NCBI RefSeq assembly: GCF_900115095.1
Contig: NZ_FOVH01000007.1
Span: forward strand, 248,001-312,000
Reading direction: 5' to 3'
Origin: Actinomadura madurae
GTDB lineage: Bacteria; Actinomycetota; Actinomycetes; Streptosporangiales; Streptosporangiaceae
Length of the DNA stretch: 64,000 bases
Numbering within the stretch: position 1 is the stretch's first letter; every line of letters starts with the position of its first letter. Positions 8,408 to 17,294 of this stretch are shown in pieces. The notes beneath the pieces were generated by a model. It made no database searches, had not been told where the DNA came from, and saw only the letters and a program-made list of their open reading frames with translations. Made by a program: the position numbers and the translations under genes.

Positions 8408-9145
8408 ATGACTCGCGAGTCCGTGCTGACCCGGGCGGTGCTGATCTTCGAGGCGTTCGATCCCGACCATCCGGCGCTGTCGGTCTCGGAGATCGCCCGG
8501 CGGACGGGGCTGCACGTGGCGACGGCGTCGCGGCTGGTCGCGCAGCTCGTCGAGCACGGCCTCCTCGCGCGGGACGAGCAGCGGCGCGTGCGGGTCGGGA
8601 TGCGGCTCTGGGAGCTGGCGTCGCGGGCCGCGCCGACGCTCGGGCTGCGGGAGGCCGCGATGCCGTTCATGGAGGACCTGCACGCGGTCATCGGGCACCA
8701 CACGCAGCTCGGCGTGCTGGACGGGCGCGAGGTGCTCTTCGTGGAGCGGCTCTCGATGCCGAACTCGGTGATCAACCTGACGCGCATCGCGGGACGGCTG
8801 CCGCTGCACGCCTCGTCCAGCGGACTGGTGCTGCTCGCTCATGCGCCGTCCGGGTCGCTGGAGGACGTCCTGGGCCATGACCGGGTGGCCTACACCGAGG
8901 CGACCGTGGTCGACGAGCGGGGGCTGCGCGCGATGGTCGCCGACGTGCGGCGGAGCGGGGTCGCCTTCTGTCCGGGGTTCATCGACGAGCGTGCGACGGG
9001 GATCGCCGTGCCCGTTCGCGGGGCGGGCGGGAAGGTCGTCGCCGCGTTGTCGGTGGTGGTCCCGAACGACCGCAACGCGCGGGCGCAGATCCCGGCGCTG
9101 AAGGCCGCCGCCCGAGGCGTGTCCAGGTCGCTGGGCGGTGTGTGA
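8408..9145 (+). CDS. IclR family regulator
   Basis: 245 residues. The N-terminal winged helix is LSVSEIARRTGLHVATASRL and the C-terminal effector domain contains the family-typical LPLHASSSGLVLLAH and AVPVRGAGGKVVAALSV. IclR proteins commonly control aromatic-acid and methoxybenzoate genes. The adjacent downstream genes encode a PDR-type reductase and a P450, which are the probable targets. A palindrome in the 102-base gap may be its operator. Confidence 0.85.
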   Translation: MTRESVLTRAVLIFEAFDPDHPALSVSEIARRTGLHVATASRLVAQLVEHGLLARDEQRRVRVGMRLWELASRAAPTLGLREAAMPFMEDLHAVIGHHTQLGVLDGREVLFVERLSMPNSVINLTRIAGRLPLHASSSGLVLLAHAPSGSLEDVLGHDRVAYTEATVVDERGLRAMVADVRRSGVAFCPGFIDERATGIAVPVRGAGGKVVAALSVVVPNDRNARAQIPALKAAARGVSRSLGGV

Positions 9146-9167
9146 GGGCGGTCGCCGTCGCGCTCTG

Positions 9168-9182
9168 CCTCTCATTGGATGA
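9168..9182. promoter_or_regulatory. 15-bp palindrome, candidate IclR operator
   Basis: TCTCAT-TGG-ATGAGA is a perfect 6+3+6 palindrome in the gap between iclR and the reductase gene. IclR-family operators are often short palindromes of 12-15 bp. No binding evidence is available. Confidence 0.4.
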
Positions 9183-9247
9183 GAAAGCCATGGTCGCTCT
9201 GCGCGTCCGCAGATGATCCTCGTGGTCACCCCTTCGGATTCTGAGGA

Positions 9248-10198
9248 GTGACCGTGGTGGACACCGCGATCGAACTGTGCGTGGCGGCGAAGACGCCCGT
9301 GGCCGACGGCGTGGTGACGCTGGCGCTCGTCCACCCGGACGGCCGGCGCCTGCCCGACTGGACGCCCGGTGCGCACATCGACCTCGTGCTGCCGAACGGC
9401 ATGACGCGGCAGTACTCCCTGTGCGGCGACCGCTGGGACGCCCGCACGTACCGGGTCGGTGTGCTGCGGGAGCAGGGGGGCCGCGGCGGGTCGGCGTTCG
9501 TGCACGACGAGCTGCGGGCAGGCGACCGCGTCTCGATCGGCGGTCCGCGGAACAACTTCCGGCTCGTCCCGTCCGAGCGGTACCTGTTCATCGCGGGCGG
9601 CATCGGGATCACGCCGCTGCTGCCGATGGTGCGGCAGGCCGAGATGCTCGGAGCCGGGTGGCGGTTGCTCTACGGCGGGCGCTCGCTCGCGTCGATGGCC
9701 TTCCTCGACGAGCTGGAGGCCTTTGGCGACAAGGTCACCGCCGTCCCGCAGGACCGGGAGGGGCTGCTCGATCTCGCGGCATGGCTGGGCCCGCCCGACC
9801 CGGACACGAAGGTCTACTGCTGCGGCCCCGCCCCGCTGCTCGAAGCGGTGGAGACGCGCTGCTCCGCCTGGCCGCGGGGGCTGCTGCGCACCGAGCGGTT
9901 CGTGGCCCGTGACTTCGGGGCCGTCCGGGACGAGCCGTTCGAGCTGCGTCTGGCCCGGTCCGGCGCCTCCCTGACCGTCCGGCCGGGGCAGTCGGTGCTG
10001 GACGCGGCCGGCGGCGCGGGCGTGAGCGTCCTGTCGTCCTGCAGGCAGGGGCTCTGCGGGACGTGCGAGACGCCCGTCCTCGAGGGCGAGCCCGACCACC
10101 GCGACTCGATCCTCGACGACGGCGAGCGGGAGGCCGGCGACTGCATGTTCGTGTGCGTGTCGCGCTCCCGTTCCGACCGGCTCGTACTGGACCTCTGA
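9248..10198 (+). CDS. VanB/PDR-type flavin and [2Fe-2S] oxidoreductase
   Basis: 316 residues, standard for phthalate-dioxygenase-reductase-type proteins. Domain order: flavin-binding barrel (RQYSLCG, about residue 57), NAD-binding domain (FIAGGIGITPLLPM) and C-terminal plant-type ferredoxin (CRQGLCGTC with a final Cys in MFVCVSRS). It moves electrons from NAD(P)H through flavin and an iron-sulphur cluster to an oxygenase. The P450 gene starts 13 bases downstream, so it is the natural redox partner. It could also serve BoxB, since no boxA is present. GTG 9248 and GTG 9254 are both possible starts. Confidence 0.88.
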   Translation: MTVVDTAIELCVAAKTPVADGVVTLALVHPDGRRLPDWTPGAHIDLVLPNGMTRQYSLCGDRWDARTYRVGVLREQGGRGGSAFVHDELRAGDRVSIGGPRNNFRLVPSERYLFIAGGIGITPLLPMVRQAEMLGAGWRLLYGGRSLASMAFLDELEAFGDKVTAVPQDREGLLDLAAWLGPPDPDTKVYCCGPAPLLEAVETRCSAWPRGLLRTERFVARDFGAVRDEPFELRLARSGASLTVRPGQSVLDAAGGAGVSVLSSCRQGLCGTCETPVLEGEPDHRDSILDDGEREAGDCMFVCVSRSRSDRLVLDL

Positions 10199-10211
10199 AG
10201 GGACACCCGAG

Positions 10212-11402
10212 ATGACCGCCGTCCAGGCTCCGCCCGCCATCGACGCCGACCCGTTCGGGCACGAGGCCCTCGAAGACCCGCTCCCCCTCCACGCCCGGCT
10301 CCGCGACGCCGGGCCCGTGACGTACCTGACCAGGTACGACGTCTTCGCGCTGGCCCGGTACGAGCAGGTCCACGCCGCGCTGACCGACTGGCAGGGGTTC
10401 CAGTCGGCCGCGGGCGTCGGGCTCAGCAACTTCCGGCACGAGAAGCCCTGGCGGCCTCCGAGCCTGCTTCTGGAGGCCGACCCTCCTCGGCACGACGCGC
10501 CCCGGGCCGTCCTGTCCAAGGTCCTGGGTCCGCGGGCTCTGCGGCGCCTGCGCGAGGCGTGGTTCGCGGACGCCGAACGGCTGGTCGACGAGGTCGTCGG
10601 CGGCGGGGAGTTCGACGCCGTCGCGGCGCTCGCCGAGGCCTTCCCGCTGCGCGTGTTCCCGGACGCGGTCGGCCTCGGCCCCGAAGGCCGCGAGAACCTC
10701 CTCCCCTACGGCGACCACCTGTTCAACGCGTTCGGGCCGGTGAACGACCTGGTCGAGAAGGGGCAGCCGCGCGTGGCCGAGCTGTCGGCCTGGGTCAACG
10801 CCCAGTGCGCGCGGGAGCGGCTCGCGCCGGACGGGTTCGGAGCGCAGATCTGGGCCGCCGCCGACCGGGGCGACATCACCCGCGAGCAGGCGCCGCTCGT
10901 CGTCCGGTCGCTGCTGTCGGCGGGCGTCGACACGACCGTGCACGGGCTCGGCGCCGTCCTCTACGCCTTCGCGGTGAACCCGGACCAGTGGCGGCGGCTG
11001 CGGGAGAACCCCGCCCTGGCCCGGACGGCGTTCGACGAGGCGGTCCGGTGGCAGTCGCCCGTCCAGACGTTCTTCCGCACCGCCGTCGGCGACCGGGAGA
11101 TCGCGGGGACCGCGGTCCCGGACGGCCGGAAGATCCTCATGTTCCTCGGCGCCGCGAACCGCGACCCCCGCCGCTGGGACGATCCCGACGCGTTCGACCT
11201 GTCCCGCGACCCGTCCGGCCACGTCGGGTTCGGGATGGGCGTCCACCAGTGCGCCGGCCAGCACGTGGCGCGCCTGGAGTCCGAGGCGCTGTTGACGGCC
11301 CTCGCCCGGCGCGTGGAACGCCTCGAACTCGCGGCCGACCCGGTGCGCCACCACAACAACACGCTGCGGGCGTGGAAGAGCCTGCCGGTCCGGGTGTCCT
11401 GA
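10212..11402 (+). CDS. Cytochrome P450, CYP199-like (para-substituted benzoate type)
   Basis: 396 residues with all P450 landmarks: I-helix SAGVDTTVHG, ExxR in DEAVRW and the haem-ligand loop FGMGVHQCAGQ. The stretch GVGLSNFRHEKPWRPPSLL followed by EADPPRHD resembles CYP199A enzymes, which O-demethylate or hydroxylate para-substituted benzoates such as 4-methoxybenzoate. That assignment is from memory of the family and was not tested. It forms an operon with the preceding reductase and lies beside benzoyl-CoA degradation genes, which fits a role in feeding aromatic acids into catabolism. Confidence 0.82.
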   Translation: MTAVQAPPAIDADPFGHEALEDPLPLHARLRDAGPVTYLTRYDVFALARYEQVHAALTDWQGFQSAAGVGLSNFRHEKPWRPPSLLLEADPPRHDAPRAVLSKVLGPRALRRLREAWFADAERLVDEVVGGGEFDAVAALAEAFPLRVFPDAVGLGPEGRENLLPYGDHLFNAFGPVNDLVEKGQPRVAELSAWVNAQCARERLAPDGFGAQIWAAADRGDITREQAPLVVRSLLSAGVDTTVHGLGAVLYAFAVNPDQWRRLRENPALARTAFDEAVRWQSPVQTFFRTAVGDREIAGTAVPDGRKILMFLGAANRDPRRWDDPDAFDLSRDPSGHVGFGMGVHQCAGQHVARLESEALLTALARRVERLELAADPVRHHNNTLRAWKSLPVRVS

Positions 11403-11430
11403 CTTCCGGCGTCCTGACCCGGCGTCCTGG

Positions 11431-12846
11431 CTAGAGCCGCACGTACTCGTAGTCGAACGGCTGTCCGTTGATCCCGTTGCGGGGCGGCGCGATCCAGCCG
11501 GCGATCTTGCCGCGCTCGTGGACCGGGGTCATCAGCGACCGGACGTGGGTCTTGTCGACCTCCGTCGGGAGCCAGGCGCCCTTGCGCCGCTCCCACTCGC
11601 CGGCGTCGAGGATCTCCCCGTCCGGGGCGGTCTCGATCCCGGCGAACGCGCCCACCTTGCGGTTGAAGGCGACGCTCGGAAGGTAGAGGCGCTGCGGCAG
11701 GCCCGCCTCCGACAGGATGCGGTTCCACCGGTTGACGCCGCTCTGGCAGTCCGCGATGTACTCGCGGCGCAGGTCGGTGTTGAGGCCGGTGAGCGCGGCG
11801 ACCTCGGTCCGGCCGATGGCGCCGTCGACCAGGGCGTCCACCATGATGGCGTCGTCGGTGAGGCGGTGGTCGTCCTTGCGGCGGTCCTCCATCCACCGTC
11901 CCTTGAGCCCGGCCGTGTAGTAGTTCGCGACGTTGCTGGACGTCTCGGAGCCGAACAGGTCGAGCGAGACGGAGTAGTGGAAGTTCAGGTACTTCTGGAC
12001 GACGTCGAGGGCGATCGCGCCGTGCGGCGTGACGTCGTCGGTGTCGTGCTCCTTCATCAGCTGGACCGTCCGCTCGACGACCCGGTCGATGCCCGTCGTG
12101 CCCACCATCATGTGGTGGGCCTCTTCCTTCAGCATGAACTCGCAGGTCCGCGACAGCGGGTCGAAGGCCGACTCCTTGAGCGTGCCGAGCTGGTATTTGC
12201 CGTCGCGGTCGGTGAAGTAGGTGAACATGAAGAAGGACAGCCAGTCGGGCGTCTCCTCGTTGAAGGCGCCCAGGATGCGCGGCGACTCCTCGCTGCCGGA
12301 GTTGCGGTGCAGCAGCTCCTCGGCCTCCTCGCGCCCGTCGCGCCCGAAGTAGGCGTGCAGGAGGTAGACCATCGCCCACAGGTGACGGCCCTCCTCGACG
12401 TTCACCTGGAACAGGTTGCGCAGGTCGTACAGACTCGGCGCGGTCGCACCCAGGTTGCGCTGCTGCTCGACCGACGCCGGCTCGGTATCGCCCTGGATCA
12501 CGATGAGACGCTGCAAGTCCGCCCGATACTCACCCGGCACCTTCTGCCACGCGGGCTCACCCTTGTGGGCACCGAAGCCGATACGGCGGTCGCCCTCGCG
12601 TTCGGCCAGGAAGATGCCCCACCGGTACTCCTTCATGGCGACGTGCCCGAAGTGCGCCCAGCCTTCGCGGCCGACGTTCACGGCCGTCCGCAGGTACACG
12701 TCCTGCGTCGGCAGCGACGGACCCATCGACTCCCACCAGGTGAGGAAGTTCGGCTGCCAGGACTCCAGGGCGCGCTGCAGCCGCCGGTCCTCGTGGAGGT
12801 CGACGTTGTTCGGGATCTTCTCGGAGTAGTCGGCGCTGGTCGCCAT
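11431..12846 (-). CDS. boxB: Benzoyl-CoA 2,3-epoxidase subunit B
   Basis: 471 residues, full length for BoxB. The N-terminus shows the family pattern WQPNFLTWWESMGP and the segment AMKEYRWGIFLAE. Two ExxH diiron motifs are visible (EGRHLWA and EEAHHMM). BoxB epoxidises benzoyl-CoA with O2, using electrons normally supplied by BoxA. The boxC gene ends three bases upstream, so the two form an operon. BoxA is not encoded in the window, and the electron donor is unresolved. Confidence 0.9.
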   Translation of the reverse strand: MATSADYSEKIPNNVDLHEDRRLQRALESWQPNFLTWWESMGPSLPTQDVYLRTAVNVGREGWAHFGHVAMKEYRWGIFLAEREGDRRIGFGAHKGEPAWQKVPGEYRADLQRLIVIQGDTEPASVEQQRNLGATAPSLYDLRNLFQVNVEEGRHLWAMVYLLHAYFGRDGREEAEELLHRNSGSEESPRILGAFNEETPDWLSFFMFTYFTDRDGKYQLGTLKESAFDPLSRTCEFMLKEEAHHMMVGTTGIDRVVERTVQLMKEHDTDDVTPHGAIALDVVQKYLNFHYSVSLDLFGSETSSNVANYYTAGLKGRWMEDRRKDDHRLTDDAIMVDALVDGAIGRTEVAALTGLNTDLRREYIADCQSGVNRWNRILSEAGLPQRLYLPSVAFNRKVGAFAGIETAPDGEILDAGEWERRKGAWLPTEVDKTHVRSLMTPVHERGKIAGWIAPPRNGINGQPFDYEYVRL

Positions 12847-12849
12847 GGG

Positions 12850-14493
12850 TCAGACTCGCTTTCGGTCGAAGTCGGCGCGCTGGCCTGTGCCGTAGCGGCG
12901 GAGGGCGCCGTCCGGCCCGGACGCGTTCGGGCGGGTGAAGATCCAGTTCTGCCAGGCGGTGAGCCGGCCGAAGATCTTCGTCTCCAGGGTCTCCGGGCCC
13001 GGGAAGCGGTAGTTGGCCTCCAGCCCGGTGAGGGCGTCGGGGCTGAAGCTGGCCCGCTCCTCGACCGCGATGCGGACCTCCTCGTCCCAGTCGATGTCGT
13101 CGGGCGCGAACGTGACCAGCCCGAGGCGCTCGGCGTCGCCGGCCTCCAGGGGCTTGCCCGCGGCGTCGCGGACGGCGGCCAGGGCGTCGGCGTCGCCGAG
13201 GAACCGGGTCTGCACGCGCGTGAGGCCGTTGCCCATCGGGAGCGGGCCGAGGTTCATCGCGTCGACGGTGATCGTGGCGGGGTCGGCGTCCGGGTCGACC
13301 TCCTCGAAGACGCCGTCGAGCTGGTACGTGCGGTCGGCGGCCAGCGCGATCTCCAAGAGCGAGCCGGCGAAGCAGCTCCCGGGCTCGATCAGGGCGATGA
13401 GGCTGCGGCTCGTGACGTCCAAGCGCTTCAGGGTCCGCTTGAGGTAGTGCACGATCTCGTTGGCGAGCCAGTCATCGGCGTTGTCGAGCAGCAGCCGGTC
13501 GTGCGCGAGGACGTGCCTTCCCTCCCCGGTCGTGCGGAGCACCCATGTACCGAGCTCCAGCTCGTTGGTGCGCAGGTCGAGGATCAGGTCGTCCAGCTCG
13601 CGGGTCATGGCGAGCGTCCAGAAGCCGGCGTCGCGGAAGCCGCCGGGGGCGGCGTCCGGGCCCGCGATCGTGATCTCGGCGGCGCCCGCGTCGCGGTCCA
13701 GCCGCGCCGACACGTGCCGGTAGGCGATGGACGTGTCCGTGCGCTCCTTGCCGAGCCGCGGGAGCGTGATGCCCTCCGCGTCCGGCGGACGGGACGAGCG
13801 CTCCGCCAGCTCCCGCGCGCGTTCGGCGACCGTCGCGTCCCAGGCCGTGCGCGGGACGGCCTCGTCCACCAGGCCCCACGCGACGGCCTTCTTGCCGCCG
13901 AGCCCCTCGGCCTTGGTGGAGAAGTAGTCGGCGCGGTCGCGGCGGACGTGCCGCTTGTCCGACACCCGGGTGAGGCCGCCGGTCCCGGGCAGGACGCCGA
14001 GCAGCGGCAGCTCCGGGAGCGACACCACCGACGAGCGGTCGTCGACGAGCATGATGTGGTCGCAGGCCAGGGCGAGCTCGTAGCCGCCGCCGGACGCGGT
14101 GCCGTTGAGGGCCGCCAGGTAGGTCTGGCCGGAGTGCGCCGTCGCGTCCTCGATGCCGTTGCGGGTCTCGTTGGTGAACTTGCAGAAGTTCACCTTCCAC
14201 GCGTGCGGGGACGCGGCCAGCATCCGGATGTTGGCGCCCGCGCAGAAGATCTTCTCCTTGCCGCTGGTGATCACCACCGTGCGCACCCCGGGGTGCTCGA
14301 ACCGCAGCCGCTGGACGGCGTCGTACAACTCGATGTCCACGCCCAGGTCGTAGGAGTTCAGCTTCAGCTCGTAGCCGGGCACGAGCCCGCCCCGCTCGTC
14401 CACCGCCATGGTCAGGGTGGCGACCGGGCCGTCGACGTCCAGGCTCCAGTGCCGGTAGCCGGCCGGCTCCGTCCGGAACTCCACGTGCGTCAT
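12850..14493 (-). CDS. boxC: 2,3-epoxybenzoyl-CoA dihydrolase
   Basis: 547 residues from ATG 14493, preferred over a start 39 bases upstream because GGAGGG lies nine bases before it. Crotonase-fold protein with CoA/oxyanion-hole segments CAGANIRMLA and NGTASGGGYELALACD and a long BoxC-specific C-terminal domain ending ...YGTGQRADFDRKRV. It opens 2,3-epoxybenzoyl-CoA hydrolytically and releases formate. It is the first gene of the boxCB operon, next to benzoate-CoA ligase. Confidence 0.9.
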   Translation of the reverse strand: MTHVEFRTEPAGYRHWSLDVDGPVATLTMAVDERGGLVPGYELKLNSYDLGVDIELYDAVQRLRFEHPGVRTVVITSGKEKIFCAGANIRMLAASPHAWKVNFCKFTNETRNGIEDATAHSGQTYLAALNGTASGGGYELALACDHIMLVDDRSSVVSLPELPLLGVLPGTGGLTRVSDKRHVRRDRADYFSTKAEGLGGKKAVAWGLVDEAVPRTAWDATVAERARELAERSSRPPDAEGITLPRLGKERTDTSIAYRHVSARLDRDAGAAEITIAGPDAAPGGFRDAGFWTLAMTRELDDLILDLRTNELELGTWVLRTTGEGRHVLAHDRLLLDNADDWLANEIVHYLKRTLKRLDVTSRSLIALIEPGSCFAGSLLEIALAADRTYQLDGVFEEVDPDADPATITVDAMNLGPLPMGNGLTRVQTRFLGDADALAAVRDAAGKPLEAGDAERLGLVTFAPDDIDWDEEVRIAVEERASFSPDALTGLEANYRFPGPETLETKIFGRLTAWQNWIFTRPNASGPDGALRRYGTGQRADFDRKRV

Positions 14494-14530
14494 GAGCCGT
14501 CCCTCCGCCGCGTTGCTTCCACCCTGCTCC

Positions 14531-14561
14531 ACAAATTTCGTCCTAAACGTCAGGAGTTTGT
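14531..14561. promoter_or_regulatory. ACAAA-N21-TTTGT inverted repeat upstream of boxC
   Basis: ACAAA at 14531-14535 and TTTGT at 14557-14561 form an interrupted inverted repeat in an AT-richer patch 40-70 bases upstream of the boxC start. A related ACAAAA/CTTGT pair lies upstream of the ligase gene. It could bind the PaaX-type regulator, but the arms are short. Confidence 0.25.
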
Positions 14562-14610
14562 AGCATATCGATGCATGGAGCCGCCCCGGGCGGGGGCGAC
14601 CCGGGGCGCG

Positions 14611-16215
14611 TCAGGGTGTGCCGAGCAGGGTCGCGGCCAGCTCGCGGACCGCGAACCGGCGCAGCTTGCCGGTCGGCGTCGTCGGGAGCTTGTCCACCAC
14701 CAGCACCTCGCGGGGGCGCTTGAACGACGCGAGCCCCGCCCGGCAGAACCCGATCAGCTCCGCGGGCTCGGCCGCCGCCCCCTCCTTCAGCACGACGCAG
14801 GCGACCGGCTTGTCCAGCCCGTCGGCGTCCGGCAGCCCGACGACGGCGGCCATCGCGACCGCCGGATGCTCCAGCAGCCGCCCCTCCACCTCGGCGGGCG
14901 ACACCCAGATGCCGCCGGCCTTCAGCATGTCGCCGGTCCGGCCGAGGCAGGTGTAGTAGCCGTCCTCGTCCACCACGTAGGTGTCGCCGGTGCGCAGCCA
15001 CTCGCCCTGGAAGACCTGCCGCGTCGTCTCCGTGCGGCACCAGTAGCCGGTGGCGATCGACTCGCCCTTCACCAGCAGCGAGCCCGGCGTCCCCGGCGGC
15101 ACGTCGGCCCCTGCTCCGTCCACGACCCGCAGCTCGTAGCCGGGGACGGCGGTGCCCGTCGTCCCCGGGCGGACCTCGCCCGGACGGTTCGACAGGAAGA
15201 TGTGCAGGCATTCGGTCGAGCCGATCCCGTCGATGATCTCCACCCCGTACCTGGCGGTGAAGCGGCGGCACAGCTCGGCGGGAAGCGGCTCGCCCGCGGA
15301 GACCGCCAGCCGGACCGACGCGAACGCCTCCACCGGCACCTCGGCGTTGAGGATCGCGGCGTAGAAGGTGGGGACGGCGAAGAAGAGCGTCGGCCGGTAC
15401 TCGGCCAGCCGCTCGGCCACCGAGGCGGGCGTCGGGCGGTCGGGGTCCAGGATCGCCGTGGCACCCACCGCGAGGGGGAAGAACAGCGAGTTGCCGATCC
15501 CGTAGGCGAAGAAGAGCTTGGCGACCGAGTAGCAGCGGTCCTCGGGCGTGATGCCGAGGACCTGGCGGCCGTAGGTCTCCACGACGTGCCGGATGTTGGC
15601 GTGCCGGTGCATCGCGCCCTTCGGCTTGCCCGTCGTCCCGGACGTGTAGAGCCACAGCGCGCTGGAGTCGTCGGAGGTCTGGTAGGGACCGGCCGGCGCG
15701 CCGCCGGCGGCCCGGCCCGCGGCGACCAGGTCCTCGAAGGGGCTCACCCGCACGCCGTCCGGCGCCCGGAGCCCGGTGCCGCCCTCCACCGCGACGCGCC
15801 GGACGCCGGGTGCGTGCGCGAGCGCCGACTCCGCGGCGACGGCGAACCGGTCGCTGACCAGCAGGACCCTGGCCCGCGCGTCGTTCAGCAGGGCGGCCAG
15901 CTCGGCGCCCGTCAGCATCGTCGACACCGGGACGGGGACGGCGCCGAGCCGCATCGCGCCCAGGATCGCGGCGGCCATGGACGGGCCGTCGGCCATGAAC
16001 AGGACCACGCGCTCCTCGGCGCGCAGGTCCCACCGTTCGAGCCCGGCGGCGATGTGCCCGGCCAGGTCGGACAGCTCCGCGTAGGTGAGGTCGCCGCCCG
16101 GCCCGGTCAGGGCCGTCCGGTCGGCGGTCTCGGCGCGGCGGGACACGCGGAGCAGGTAGTCGGACGCGTTGAAGGTGTCGGTCGGGACCGGTGCGGTCGC
16201 CGTCTCAGCGGTCAT
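14611..16215 (-). CDS. bclA: Benzoate-CoA ligase
   Basis: 534 residues from ATG 16215, set by AGGGGAGA eight bases upstream. ANL-superfamily adenylate-forming enzyme with P-loop-like YTSGTTGKPKGAMH, the benzoate-ligase segments KLFFAYGIGNSLFFP and FFAVPTFYAAIL, and the A10 motif PTTPTGKLRR. It converts benzoate, ATP and CoA to benzoyl-CoA, the substrate of BoxB. It shares direction with boxCB and is separated from boxC by about 120 bases, so it may have its own or a common promoter. The PaaX-type regulator is divergent. Confidence 0.87.
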   Translation of the reverse strand: MTAETATAPVPTDTFNASDYLLRVSRRAETADRTALTGPGGDLTYAELSDLAGHIAAGLERWDLRAEERVVLFMADGPSMAAAILGAMRLGAVPVPVSTMLTGAELAALLNDARARVLLVSDRFAVAAESALAHAPGVRRVAVEGGTGLRAPDGVRVSPFEDLVAAGRAAGGAPAGPYQTSDDSSALWLYTSGTTGKPKGAMHRHANIRHVVETYGRQVLGITPEDRCYSVAKLFFAYGIGNSLFFPLAVGATAILDPDRPTPASVAERLAEYRPTLFFAVPTFYAAILNAEVPVEAFASVRLAVSAGEPLPAELCRRFTARYGVEIIDGIGSTECLHIFLSNRPGEVRPGTTGTAVPGYELRVVDGAGADVPPGTPGSLLVKGESIATGYWCRTETTRQVFQGEWLRTGDTYVVDEDGYYTCLGRTGDMLKAGGIWVSPAEVEGRLLEHPAVAMAAVVGLPDADGLDKPVACVVLKEGAAAEPAELIGFCRAGLASFKRPREVLVVDKLPTTPTGKLRRFAVRELAATLLGTP

Positions 16216-16397
16216 CGGGGTCTCCCCTCGCCGGGAACCGTGCCACCAATGCTCTACAGGCACAAAACGCTAGTCAATAGACTTGTGGAACGATGGTCCT
16301 TCGCGCGGAACCGGCGCGGGACGGGGCCCGGCTCGCGCGATACTGGACAGGCTTCCATGGACGGGCGTGCCCCAGAAGGGCCCAGAAGGAGGAGCAC
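16216..16397. promoter_or_regulatory. Divergent control region of benzoate-CoA ligase and PaaX-type regulator
   Basis: This 182-base gap holds an AT-richer core (about 16255-16290). It contains AGTC-AATA-GACT, a short inverted repeat, and on the minus strand TTGACT as a possible -35 for the ligase gene. It is the most likely operator of the PaaX-type regulator. No convincing -10 was found. Confidence 0.3.
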
Positions 16398-17255
16398 ATG
16401 GCCCGAACCGGCGAGGACGCGGCCCGCCCCGAGCCGAGGTTCCGCCGCCGGCGCGAGCTCGGCGCGGCGAGCGCGCGTTCGCTGCTGCTGACGGTGCTGG
16501 GCGAGTTCGTGCTCCCCGGCGGCCGGCCGGTCTGGACGGCGACGTTCCTGCGGGCGCTCGGGCTGCTCGGCGTGGAGGAGAAGGCCGTCCGGCAGGCGCT
16601 CGCCCGCAGCGCCGGCGAGGGCTGGCTCGCCGGGGAGCGGCACGGCCGCCGCACCGCCTGGCGGCTCACCCCGGCCGGCGAGCGGCTGCTCACCGACGGC
16701 ACCGAGCGCATCTACGGCTTCGGCGGCCCCGTCGGCGACTGGGACGGGCGGTGGCTGGTGGTGCTCGCCACCGTCCCGGAGACCAGCCGCCGCCTCCGCC
16801 ACCTGCTGCGGACGCGGCTGGCCTGGAACGGCCTCGGCAACCTCTCCCCCGGCGTGTGGGTCAGCCCGCACCCCGAGCGCGAGCAGGAGGTCCGGGAGGT
16901 CCTCGCCGAGATCGGCGTCGCCGGCTCCTCCACCCTGTTCGTGGGGCGGCTCGGCGACCTCGACGAGGCGCGGCGCGTGGCCCGGCAGGCCTGGGACCTG
17001 GACGAGATCGAGCTCGCCTACGAGGACTTCCTCGACGCCGCCGGCGCGCTGTGCCCCGCCGACGACGCCGGCACGTTCGCCGCGCACACCCGGCTCGTCC
17101 AGGAATGGCGCCGGTTCCCGTTCCTCGACCCGGGCCTCCCGGCGGAGCTCCTCCCGGACGACTGGAGCGGATCCCAGGCGTTCGCGCTCTTCCACGAGCG
17201 CCACGACGCCTGGCGCCCCGTCGCCGACCGCCAGTGGAAGGCGATGGAGACCTGA
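16398..17255 (+). CDS. PaaX family transcriptional regulator
   Basis: 285 residues from ATG 16398, with AGGAGG just upstream. The N-terminal winged helix is ARSLLLTVLGEFVLPGGRPVWT and the family-typical segment is GVEEKAVRQALARSAGEGWL. The central ferredoxin-like and C-terminal domains (WLVVLATVPE, HTRLVQEWRRFPFLDPGLP) are characteristic of PaaX. PaaX repressors respond to aryl-CoA thioesters. Next to benzoate-CoA ligase the probable effector is benzoyl-CoA, which is an inference. It is divergent from the ligase gene. Confidence 0.85.
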   Translation: MARTGEDAARPEPRFRRRRELGAASARSLLLTVLGEFVLPGGRPVWTATFLRALGLLGVEEKAVRQALARSAGEGWLAGERHGRRTAWRLTPAGERLLTDGTERIYGFGGPVGDWDGRWLVVLATVPETSRRLRHLLRTRLAWNGLGNLSPGVWVSPHPEREQEVREVLAEIGVAGSSTLFVGRLGDLDEARRVARQAWDLDEIELAYEDFLDAAGALCPADDAGTFAAHTRLVQEWRRFPFLDPGLPAELLPDDWSGSQAFALFHERHDAWRPVADRQWKAMET

Positions 17256-17256
17256 C

Positions 17257-17289
17257 GGCACCGCCGGCCGAGAGGTCGTCCCCGGTGCC
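17257..17289. terminator. Weak hairpin between paaX-like and thioesterase genes
   Basis: GGCACCG at 17257-17263 pairs with CGGTGCC at 17283-17289 across a 19-base loop. It sits in the gap between convergent genes. There is no U-tract, so it is only a possible terminator. Confidence 0.3.
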
Positions 17290-17294
17290 GGGGC

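Noticed and set aside
11518..16491. 1657-codon open frame opposite boxB, boxC and the ligase gene
   Set aside because: It is antisense to three well-identified genes and its translation is low-complexity. It is a high-GC shadow frame.
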